This document shows positions 1 to 6,900 of a stretch of 64,000 nucleotides of DNA, one piece after another; position 1 is the stretch's first letter; each line of letters begins with the position of its first letter. Both the position numbers and the translations under genes were made by a program. Origin of the DNA: Actinomadura xylanilytica (GTDB lineage Bacteria > Actinomycetota > Actinomycetes > Streptosporangiales > Streptosporangiaceae); NCBI RefSeq assembly GCF_030283145.1, contig NZ_JASNWE010000009.1, positions 55,909 to 119,908 of the forward strand. Reading direction: 5' to 3'. The notes below the pieces were generated by a model that searched no databases, was not told the origin of the DNA, and saw nothing but the letters and a program-made list of their open reading frames with translations.

Positions 1-22
1 ATCGTCCCGACCGGCTGACCTC

Positions 23-55
23 GGGGGCCGGTGCGCGGTGCGCGCACCGGCCCCC
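23..55. terminator. Hairpin terminator between convergent genes
   Basis: A 15-bp perfect stem (23-37 with 41-55) with a GTG loop lies just past the alaS stop codon. A TGA at 16-18 may end a forward-strand gene entering from the left, so the hairpin could serve both strands. It has no T tract, which is common for actinomycete terminators. Confidence 0.6.
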
Positions 56-62
56 GCAGCGG

Positions 63-2738
63 TCAGAGGCGGGTGAGGAGGTCGCGGGCGGTGCCCGCCG
101 CCATCCGGACCGCCTCGTCCAGCCGTTCGGCGCGCGGACCGCCCGCGTTGGCGATCGGGCCCTTGCCGCCCGCGCCGCCGCCGACCTCCTTCGCCGCGCC
201 CGCCAGCAGCTCGCGCGCGGGTGGCGCGGTCTCGGCCAGGCGCGGGGTCAGCGCGGTGATCAGTACCGCCTTGCCGCCGCGGACGCGCGCGCCGAGGATG
301 ACGGCGCCCGGACCGTCGCCGCGCACGGCGATGATCTCGTTCGCGAGCGGGCGCAGGTCGGCGCCGTCGAGGCCGTCGAGGACCTCGGCGACCAGCCAGC
401 CGCCGTCCACCGGTTCCGCGCCGTCCGCCAGGCGCCGCGCGCGGTCGCGGAGGTCGGCGCGGTGCAGGGCGTCGAGCTCGCGGCGCGCCTCGGTGAGGGT
501 GCCCAGGCGCTGCCGCAGGCGCTCGGGCGCCTGCTCGGGCGGCACGTCGAGCAGGTCGGCGAGCTCGGCCAGCAGGGTCCGCCCGTGGTCGAGGTGGCGC
601 AGCGCCTCGGGTCCGGTGAGCGCCTCGATGCGGCGCAGCCCGGTTCCGATGGACGACTCGCCGAGGATGACCACCGGCCCCACCTGGGAGCCGCGGCCGA
701 CGTGGGTGCCGCCGCACAGCTCGCGCGACGCGTCGCCGATGTCGACGATCCGGACCCGCTCGCCGTACTTCTCGCCGAACAGCGCGTCCGCGCCCGCCGC
801 CTCGGCCTCGGCCCGCCCCGCCGCCCAGGCCCGGACGCCGGGATCGCCGAGCAGGTAGTCGTTCACCAGCCCTTGGACGGTGTCGAGGCCGGCCCGGCCG
901 ACGCCCGAGAAGTGCGCGAAGTCGAACCGCAGCCGGTCCGGCTCCACCCGCGAGCCGCGCTGGGCCGCGTGCTCGCCGAGGACGCGCCGCAGCATCGTGT
1001 GCAGCACGTGCGTGGCGCTGTGGGCGCGCGCGATCGCCGCCCGCCGGTCCGCGTCCACGACCGCCTCCGCCGCGTCGCCGGGGCCGGCCTCGCCGGACGT
1101 GACGCGGGCGGTGTGGACGTGCAGGCCGCCCGGTCCGGGACGGGTGTCCAGCACACGGAGGGCCGCGCCGCCCGCCGTGCGGAGCGTGCCGGTGTCGCCG
1201 ACCTGCCCGCCAGCCTCCGCGTAGAACGGGCTGCGGTCGAGGAAGACCTCGACCTCGTCGCCCTCGTGCGCCCGCGTGAGGGGAACGGTCCCGCCGCCGT
1301 CCAGCAGCGCGACGATCCGTGTCTCCGCGCTAGTGGTGTCGTAGCCGACGAATTCGGTGCGGCCGTGTTCCGCGCCGATACGCCGGTAGGCGTCCTGCCG
1401 CGCCGCGGCCGAGCCCTTCTTGTCGCGGCCCGCACGCTGGGCGTGGCGGCGCTGCCCGTCCAGGAGGTCCGCGAACGCGTCCTCGTCGACCGTCAGCCCC
1501 GCCGACCGCGCCGCGTCGACGGTCAGGTCGATCGGGAAGCCGTAGGTGTCGTGCAGCTCGAACGCGGTCTGGCCCGGCAGCGTGGGCGAGCCGCTCGAAC
1601 GCGCCCGTCCGATCGCGGTCTCCAGGAGGCGGGACCCCTGCCGCAGCGTCCGGTCGAAGCCCTCCTCCTCCGCCGTCACGACGCGCTCGATGAGGTCGCC
1701 GCGCCGCTCCAGCTCCGGCCACGTTCCACCGAGGTTCGCCACGACGCTGCCGGTCACCGCGGGCAGCACCGGCCCGTCGACACCGAGCAGGCGCGCGTGG
1801 CGGACGGCGCGGCGCATCAGCCGGCGCAGGACGTAGCCGCGGCCGTCGCGGGACGGGAGCAGGCCGTCGGCGATCAGGAACGCGATCGTCCGCGCGTGCT
1901 CGGCGACGATCTGGAACGAGACCCGCTCCTCGCCGCCGCCCGGCCCCGGGAAGCCGCGTCCCGCCAGCTCACCGACGCGGCGCAGGGTGGGGGAGAGCAG
2001 GTCGGTCTCGCACAGGGTGCCGACGTCCTGGAGGATCGCCGCGAGCCGGTCGAGCCCGAGGCCGGTGTCGATGCTCGGGGACGGCAGCGGGCCGAGGACC
2101 GGGAAGTCGTCCTTGCCCGTCCCCGCGCCGCGGCGGTTCTGCATGAACACCAGGTTCCAGATCTCCTGGTAGCGCTCCCCGTCGGCCGCCGGGCCGCCCT
2201 CGCGGCGCCCGAACGCGGGCCCCCGGTCGTAGTGCAGCTCCGACGACGGCCCGCAGGGGCCCGGGACGCCCATCGACCAGTAGTTGTCGGCCATGCCGAG
2301 GCGCTGGATCCGGTCCGCCGGGACCCCGACGCGCCGCCAGAGCCGTTCGGCCCCGTCGTCGTCGAGGTAGACGGTGACCCACAGGCGCGCCGGGTCCAGG
2401 CCGTAGTGCCGGGTGAGCAGCTCCCAGGACCAGGCGATCGCCTCCTGCTTGAAGTAGTCGCCGAACGAGAAGTTGCCGAGCATCTCGAAGAACGTCCCGT
2501 GCCGGGTGGTGCGGCCGACGTTCTCGAGGTCGGACGTCCGCGCGCACTTCTGCACCGAGACCGCCCGCGGGTGCGGGGGCGCGGTCTCGCCGAGGAAGTA
2601 CGGCGTGAACTGGTTCATCCCCGCGTTCGCCAGCAGCAGTGTCGGATCGTCCGGGATCAGCGGGCTGGAGGGCACGACGTGATGGTCGCGCGCCTGGAAG
2701 AAGTCGAGGAAGGTGGAGCGGATGTCAGGGGAACGCAT
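63..2738 (-). CDS. alaS: Alanine--tRNA ligase (AlaRS), possibly a second copy
   Basis: Charges tRNA-Ala with alanine in the cytosol. At 891 residues it has the full family architecture: the N-terminal class II aminoacylation core (FFEMLGNFSFGDYFK, then the SMGVPGPCGP segment), a central tRNA-recognition region, the editing domain with zinc-binding HSATHVLH and CGGTH motifs, and a short C-Ala/DHHA1 domain ending in the GGGAGGKGP loop. Start is ATG 2738 with GTGAGG upstream. In most actinomycetes alaS sits beside rpsD, ruvX and mltG; here it stands alone next to HAD and hydrolase genes, and motif wording differs from the usual actinobacterial enzyme (DLENVGRTTRH rather than DIEEVGKTTRH, from memory). 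It may therefore be an additional copy. The function call is firm; the duplicate idea is inference. Confidence 0.93.
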   Translation of the reverse strand: MRSPDIRSTFLDFFQARDHHVVPSSPLIPDDPTLLLANAGMNQFTPYFLGETAPPHPRAVSVQKCARTSDLENVGRTTRHGTFFEMLGNFSFGDYFKQEAIAWSWELLTRHYGLDPARLWVTVYLDDDGAERLWRRVGVPADRIQRLGMADNYWSMGVPGPCGPSSELHYDRGPAFGRREGGPAADGERYQEIWNLVFMQNRRGAGTGKDDFPVLGPLPSPSIDTGLGLDRLAAILQDVGTLCETDLLSPTLRRVGELAGRGFPGPGGGEERVSFQIVAEHARTIAFLIADGLLPSRDGRGYVLRRLMRRAVRHARLLGVDGPVLPAVTGSVVANLGGTWPELERRGDLIERVVTAEEEGFDRTLRQGSRLLETAIGRARSSGSPTLPGQTAFELHDTYGFPIDLTVDAARSAGLTVDEDAFADLLDGQRRHAQRAGRDKKGSAAARQDAYRRIGAEHGRTEFVGYDTTSAETRIVALLDGGGTVPLTRAHEGDEVEVFLDRSPFYAEAGGQVGDTGTLRTAGGAALRVLDTRPGPGGLHVHTARVTSGEAGPGDAAEAVVDADRRAAIARAHSATHVLHTMLRRVLGEHAAQRGSRVEPDRLRFDFAHFSGVGRAGLDTVQGLVNDYLLGDPGVRAWAAGRAEAEAAGADALFGEKYGERVRIVDIGDASRELCGGTHVGRGSQVGPVVILGESSIGTGLRRIEALTGPEALRHLDHGRTLLAELADLLDVPPEQAPERLRQRLGTLTEARRELDALHRADLRDRARRLADGAEPVDGGWLVAEVLDGLDGADLRPLANEIIAVRGDGPGAVILGARVRGGKAVLITALTPRLAETAPPARELLAGAAKEVGGGAGGKGPIANAGGPRAERLDEAVRMAAGTARDLLTRL

Positions 2739-2856
2739 GGGACGGCCTCACGAGGTCGATGGGATGACGGCGCACACCGCCGAGCCGGGCCGAGAACGAG
2801 TGCTCGTTCCCCAGCTCGGCGCGGCTAGCTCGCCGTCCCACCTCGTGGAAGTCCAT
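2725..2856 (-). CDS. Candidate 43-residue leader ORF overlapping alaS
   Basis: ATG 2856 follows a good ribosome site (GAAGGA, 4-base gap). The frame runs 43 codons and stops at 2725, 14 bases inside alaS, so alaS translation could be coupled to it. The peptide begins MDFHEVGRRASRAELG and matches nothing I recognise. It lies downstream of a TAGCGT -10-like hexamer and a perfect palindrome. It is too short for coding statistics to settle; it could equally be untranslated leader. Confidence 0.3.
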   Translation of the reverse strand: MDFHEVGRRASRAELGNEHSFSARLGGVRRHPIDLVRPSHAFP

Positions 2857-2882
2857 CGGTTCCTTCTCGTCCCTACTTGCGC

Positions 2883-2915
2883 GGTCACCCAGGGTGACCC
2901 TCAGGGGCAACGCTA
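2883..2915 (-). promoter_or_regulatory. Perfect 17-bp palindrome at the alaS promoter
   Basis: GGTCACCC-A-GGGTGACC (2883-2899) is a perfect inverted repeat. On the reverse strand a -10-like TAGCGT (2910-2915) lies about ten bases upstream, which places the palindrome at roughly +1 to +17, a roadblock position for a repressor. No clear -35 is seen. The regulator is unknown. Confidence 0.45.
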
Positions 2916-2974
2916 CCCGCGGGAGGCCGGCTTTGCATCTGGGTTGATCCGGGCGCGCCGCCTCCGCGCCGCGT

Positions 2975-3685
2975 TCAGGGCCGCTGGGGGCGGGCGAGCA
3001 GCGTGGGCAGGGCCGCCAGCGTGGTGATCCGGGCGACGGGGAGGGCCTCGGGGGCCGGGCCGCCGGAGCGGTCGAGCCACACGCCCCGCAGGCCCGCGTC
3101 CGCCGCGCCGATCGCGTCGACCGCCAGGCGGTCGCCGACGTAGGCGGTCGCGCCGGGGGACGTGCCGAGCGCGGCGCACCCGGCCCGGAAGATCTCGGGG
3201 GCGGGCTTGGCCGCGCCCGCCTCGCTGGAGGCCAGCAGGCAGGGCAGGTCGGCGGCGAGGCCGAGCCGTTCGAGCTTGGCGCGCTGCTGCGCCGCGTCGC
3301 CGTTGGTGATCACCCCGAGCCGGGCCCGTCCGGCCAGCGCGCCGAGCGCCGGCCGGACGTCCGGGAAGGGCCGCCAGGCCGCCTCGTACAGCGGGAGGTA
3401 ACCGGTGAACCAGGCGTCCGCGCGGGCGTCGTCCCAGGTGCCGAGGCCGAGTCCGCGGGCGAGCGCGATGATCCGGGCGCGGCGCTGGCCGGTGTAGGTC
3501 AGCTCGCCCGCGAGGTAGCGGTCGACGGCGTCCTCGGTCAGCTCCGTCCAGCGGGGGACCAGGGACTCCGCATCCACGCCGGGGAAGACCCCGGTGATCG
3601 CTTCGGCGGCGGCCCCGTCGTGGTCGAAGAGCGTCCCGTCCAGATCGAACAGCACGCCCTCGACGTCCAGCGCGGCGGACGTCAC
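2975..3685 (-). CDS. HAD-family hydrolase
   Basis: A haloacid-dehalogenase-superfamily phosphatase of 236 residues. Motif I is FDLDGTLFDHD near residues 13-23 (nucleophile and acid Asp), motif II is VITNGD, motif III Lys is in AAKPAPEIF, and motif IV is YVGDRLAVDA. An alpha-helical cap lies between motifs I and II, as in the YjjG/phosphoglycolate phosphatase group. Start is GTG 3685, sharing a GTGA overlap with the stop of the upstream alpha/beta hydrolase, so the two are translationally coupled. The substrate cannot be told from sequence; a small phosphorylated metabolite is likely. Confidence 0.85.
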   Translation of the reverse strand: MTSAALDVEGVLFDLDGTLFDHDGAAAEAITGVFPGVDAESLVPRWTELTEDAVDRYLAGELTYTGQRRARIIALARGLGLGTWDDARADAWFTGYLPLYEAAWRPFPDVRPALGALAGRARLGVITNGDAAQQRAKLERLGLAADLPCLLASSEAGAAKPAPEIFRAGCAALGTSPGATAYVGDRLAVDAIGAADAGLRGVWLDRSGGPAPEALPVARITTLAALPTLLARPQRP

Positions 3686-4518
3686 GCGCCGTGCTCCCGG
3701 AGGAAGCCGACGAGGGCGGCGGTCAGCTCGGCGGGGGCGTCCTCCTGCACCAGGTGCCCGGCGCCCTCGATCAGCCGCAGCCGGGCGCCGGGGACGAGGC
3801 CGGCCAGCTCATGCGCCTTGGCGACCGGGATCCAGGTGTCGGCCGTGCCCCAGCACACCAGGACGGGCAGGTCGATCTCGCCGTACCGCACCTGGATCTC
3901 GTCGGTGTCGCGCTGGTCGGCCTGAGCGATCTGCCGGTAGAAGGCGGGCTGCCCGGTGTCGCCGAGCCAGGGCGCGACGAGTGCGTCGAGCGTCGCCGGA
4001 TGCAGCCCCGGGCCGCTCGCCGAGGCCACGTACTCGCGCACGAGGGCCCCGTGCAGGGCGGGCGGGAGCTGCTCGAACACCGCGGCGTTGGTGGTGACCA
4101 GCCGGAAGAACGGCGAGCCCCACGGCGCGAGCGCGACCGGGTCGACGAGGGCGAGCGCGCGGTAGCGGGCGCCGTGCAGCAGGTGCGCGCGCAGCGCGGT
4201 GGCACCGCCGAAGTCGTGCGCGACCACCAGCGGCTCGTCCAGGCCCCAGTGCGTGAGGAGTTCGGCGAAGACACGGCCCTGAGCGCCGAGCGACACGTCC
4301 TGACCGTCGCTCATCTCGGACGAGCCGTAGCCCGGCATGTCCCAGACGTGCACGCGGTAGGAGGCGGCGAGCGCGTGGGCGATCCCGCGCCAGACATAGG
4401 AGGAGAACGGGGTGCCGTGCAGCAGCACGAGGGGCTCCGCCCCGGGGTCGCCCAGGACGTCCCAGCGCACCTCCCCGGAGCTGCTCGCGTACGTCCTGGT
4501 CAGCTTCCAGCCGCTCAA
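3682..4518 (-). CDS. Alpha/beta hydrolase, Asp-nucleophile type
   Basis: A cytosolic alpha/beta-hydrolase-fold enzyme of 278 residues. Seen: oxyanion-hole HGTPFSS, nucleophile elbow VAHDFGGA, acid region GTADTWIP and catalytic His in GAGHLVQEDAP. An Asp at the elbow (HDFG) is the signature of haloalkane/haloacetate dehalogenases and epoxide hydrolases rather than esterases, which carry Ser. Start is TTG 4518 with GAGGA seven bases upstream; no better in-frame start exists before the HGTP motif. It overlaps the HAD gene by four bases, and a dehalogenase-like enzyme with a HAD phosphatase suggests a small catabolic unit, probably co-transcribed with the TetR gene 80 bases upstream. The exact substrate is unknown. 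Confidence 0.85.
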   Translation of the reverse strand: MSGWKLTRTYASSSGEVRWDVLGDPGAEPLVLLHGTPFSSYVWRGIAHALAASYRVHVWDMPGYGSSEMSDGQDVSLGAQGRVFAELLTHWGLDEPLVVAHDFGGATALRAHLLHGARYRALALVDPVALAPWGSPFFRLVTTNAAVFEQLPPALHGALVREYVASASGPGLHPATLDALVAPWLGDTGQPAFYRQIAQADQRDTDEIQVRYGEIDLPVLVCWGTADTWIPVAKAHELAGLVPGARLRLIEGAGHLVQEDAPAELTAALVGFLREHGA

Positions 4519-4598
4519 GTGCTCGTCCTCTGCGTCGATGCCCTTCTCCGTGCCAGTGTGCCAGGCCGTGCTGGAGCGGAGGGCGCGGCGCGGGCCGC

Positions 4599-5204
4599 TC
4601 AGGAGGCGGGCGTGCCGGCGCGCGTGATGGCGAGGGCGGCCTCGATGACGGCCGCCCGGCGCCGCGCCAGCTCGGCCTTCTCGTCGGGCTCGTTGAGGAG
4701 GAGGCGGCGCACCTGCGGGACGGCGAAGTTCCAGGCGACCAGGCCGATCAGGGTGAACAGCCAGTCCTGGGCGGCGCGGGTGCGCGCGGGCTCGGCCAGC
4801 TCCTTGCCGAACCCGGTGGCGATCAGGTCGCGGACGTTCCCGGTGTAGGCCTCGTGCCGTTCCTCCTCGCCCTGGATGGGGCCGCCGCCGGACTCCAGCG
4901 CCTCCCAGTGCAGCAGCCTGACCAGCTCGGGATGCTCCTGGTACAGGTCGAAGAGCGTTCCCACCGAGTCGGCCAGCGCGTCCTGGTCGATCACCACGGC
5001 GTGGCAGATCTCCTCCAGCTTGGCGCGGACCACCGCGCCGAACAGCTTGTCCTTGCCGCCGAAGTAGAGGTAGATCGCCTGCTTGTTGGCGTGCGCGGCG
5101 GTGGCGATGCGCTCGATCCGCGCGCCGGCCAGGCCGTGCTCGGCGAACTCCGCGGTGGCGGCCGTGAAGATCCGCTGCCGGGTCGCGTCCGCGTCGTAGC
5201 CCAT
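4599..5204 (-). CDS. TetR-family transcriptional repressor
   Basis: A 201-residue one-component repressor. The N-terminal helix-turn-helix is seen in TRQRIFTAATAEFAEHGLA followed by ANKQAIYLYFGGKDKLF; the rest is the helical ligand-binding and dimer domain. I chose ATG 5204: a TTG at 5231 would add nine residues, but TTTAAT (a near-perfect -10) lies six bases before the ATG, so the mRNA is probably leaderless. It is divergent from an SDR gene, and one of two AACCA-N2-GGTT-like palindromes overlaps its own -10, which predicts autoregulation plus repression of the SDR. Confidence 0.9.
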   Translation of the reverse strand: MGYDADATRQRIFTAATAEFAEHGLAGARIERIATAAHANKQAIYLYFGGKDKLFGAVVRAKLEEICHAVVIDQDALADSVGTLFDLYQEHPELVRLLHWEALESGGGPIQGEEERHEAYTGNVRDLIATGFGKELAEPARTRAAQDWLFTLIGLVAWNFAVPQVRRLLLNEPDEKAELARRRAAVIEAALAITRAGTPAS

Positions 5205-5210
5205 CCCTCG

Positions 5211-5272
5211 ATTAAACCACCCGGTTGACAATCCCGGCGCCGTGGATCAAGATCTAAAACAACCAGATGGTT
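5211..5272. promoter_or_regulatory. Divergent promoter with two TetR operator-like palindromes
   Basis: Two matching sites are present: AACCACCCGGTT (5215-5226) and AACCAGATGGTT (5261-5272), centres 46 bases apart. The first overlaps a consensus -35 TTGACA (5225-5230) for the forward SDR gene and the reverse-strand -10 TTTAAT (5211-5216) of the tetR gene. The second sits near the expected SDR transcription start. This is the usual layout for a TetR regulator controlling itself and its neighbour. Confidence 0.6.
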
Positions 5273-5293
5273 TATTGTTTTGGAGGAGCCACC

Positions 5294-6130
5294 ATGCCCA
5301 CCACCGCCCCCGGTGCCGCCGCCGTCATGCCCGCCCCCGTCCGATCCCCGCTGCCGCAGAGCCTTGTCGGCGGCACGGTCGCGGTCATCGGCGGCAGCTC
5401 GGGCATCGGCCTCGCCGCCGGGATGCTGCTGCACTCGCTCGGCGCCCGCGTCGTCCTGATCGCACGGGATCCGGGACGCCTCGCCGCCGCCGTGGACCGG
5501 GTGCGCGCCGCCGGGGAGCCCGGCGCGACGGGGCCGGACCCCGCCGCGGTGCTCGGGGTCTCCGCCGACGGCGGCGCCGAGGTCGCGCTGAACGCCGCCT
5601 TCGACCAGGCCGGAGCGCTGGACCACGTGCTGGTCACCGCGGGCAGCCTCGGCGGCTTGGGCCCGGCCACCGAAGTCTCGCGCGACCAGGTGCGCTCGGC
5701 CTTCGACGGCCGGGTCTGGGGGGCGCTGGCGGCCGTCCGCGCCGCCGCGTCCCGGCTGCCCGCGGGCGGATCGGTCACGCTGGCCTCGGGCGGGCTGGTG
5801 AGCCGTCCGGTCCCCGGCATCGCCTCGCTCGTCGCGGCCGGCAGCGCGGTCGAGGGGCTCGTCAAGGCACTCGCGGTCGAGTTGGCGCCCCGGCGGCTGC
5901 GGGTGAACGCGGTGCGCTTCGGAGTCTTCGACACGCCCCTGGCGCGCGGCGCGATGGACGCCGGCGCGGACGAGGCGGGCGACCGGAAGATGGCCGCGGC
6001 CGGGGCGCTCACCCCGCTCGGCCGCTACGGCACCGCCGAGGAGGCCGCCTCGGCCGCGTTGTTCCTGATGGCCAACACCTATGTCACCGGCGAGATCCTC
6101 AACATCGACGGCGGCGCGCACCTCGTCTGA
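5294..6130 (+). CDS. Short-chain dehydrogenase/reductase lacking the YxxxK pair
   Basis: An SDR-fold protein of 278 residues. The dinucleotide-binding loop is GGSSGIG near the N terminus; the C terminus has the family's TGEILNIDGG ending. Where classical SDRs have Y-x-x-x-K before AVEGL, this protein reads LVAAGSAVEGL, so catalytic Tyr and Lys are both replaced. Related actinobacterial SDRs with this loss exist (from memory), but their chemistry is unclear. Start ATG 5294 follows GGAGGA (5282-5287); the frame extends to 5267 but that part lies over the operator. Divergent from tetR and likely its target. Confidence 0.88.
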   Translation: MPTTAPGAAAVMPAPVRSPLPQSLVGGTVAVIGGSSGIGLAAGMLLHSLGARVVLIARDPGRLAAAVDRVRAAGEPGATGPDPAAVLGVSADGGAEVALNAAFDQAGALDHVLVTAGSLGGLGPATEVSRDQVRSAFDGRVWGALAAVRAAASRLPAGGSVTLASGGLVSRPVPGIASLVAAGSAVEGLVKALAVELAPRRLRVNAVRFGVFDTPLARGAMDAGADEAGDRKMAAAGALTPLGRYGTAEEAASAALFLMANTYVTGEILNIDGGAHLV

Positions 6131-6186
6131 CTTCTGGGACGAAATGCGCATGACGGTCCGCCCGCACGTTTGGGATCATCCGGCGT

Positions 6187-6900
6187 GTGGACGTCACCGG
6201 TGACTTCGAGGCGCACGTGACCGTCGGCTGCCGCGCGGCCGAGATCGACGCGATCGCGCGGTGGGCGGCGGAGCACGGCCTGAAGTTCACCCACATCGTG
6301 CTGGACCGGGGCCGGGTGACCTCCCAGCCGATGCTGACCCTCCGCACGTCCGGCACGCTGGACGGGGCGCGGGCCGCGGCCGGGGACGCGGCGGCCCGGC
6401 TCCGGTCGGCCGGGTACGCGGTGACCCGGCTCAAGATCGAGGCGGCGCCCTGGAACCGGGGGGTCCCGTCCGCCGACGCCGACGCGCGCGACCCGGCGCG
6501 CTACTTCGAGCACCACCTCAAGCTGCTGCTGGGCGCCCGGTTCGACGCCGCCGCGCTCATCGGGGCGGTGCTCCCGCACACCGCGCACCTGTCGCGCAAC
6601 GCGCGGCGCGTCCGGGCGGACGGACGGCACGAGCGGTTCGTCACCCAGCGGTGCCGGCTCGTCGGGTCGCTGACCGCCGGACGGCGGCTGGCCGCACTCA
6701 CCGGGACGCTGCGCGCGGCCGGCCACGAGATCGCGTCGGTGGAGCGCGAGTACGTGGTGCACGACGGGGACGCCTCGCTGGACGAGGGCTGGATCCCCGG
6801 CGATCTCACCGTCGACGGCGGACCCGCCGTCGACGACCGACTGGAGGAGGCCCGGATCACCGGAGCGGACCGCGACGCCGGGAAGCGGCGGGCGTCATGA
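6187..6900 (+). CDS. Unknown protein with an internal domain duplication
   Basis: I do not recognise this 237-residue protein. It is built of two similar halves. The first starts FEAHVTV, then RVTSQPMLTLR and LRSAGYAVTRLKIEA; the second starts FEHHLKLLL, then RFVTQRCRLVG and LRAAGHEIASVEREYVV. Each half looks like an alternating beta-alpha unit of about 80-100 residues, compatible with a ferredoxin-like fold (inference). Start is GTG 6187. Its stop overlaps the start of the AbiEii-like nucleotidyltransferase gene by ATGA, so both products are made together. It could be the antitoxin or specificity partner of that enzyme. Confidence 0.75.
   Translation: MDVTGDFEAHVTVGCRAAEIDAIARWAAEHGLKFTHIVLDRGRVTSQPMLTLRTSGTLDGARAAAGDAAARLRSAGYAVTRLKIEAAPWNRGVPSADADARDPARYFEHHLKLLLGARFDAAALIGAVLPHTAHLSRNARRVRADGRHERFVTQRCRLVGSLTAGRRLAALTGTLRAAGHEIASVEREYVVHDGDASLDEGWIPGDLTVDGGPAVDDRLEEARITGADRDAGKRRAS

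Noticed and set aside
2830..2860. T-box-like sequence before alaS (GAGGTGGGACGGCG against AGGGTGGNACCGCG).
   Set aside because: Only about 10 of 13 fixed positions match, the tRNA-pairing TGGN would not suit tRNA-Ala well, and no specifier stem or antiterminator is visible.
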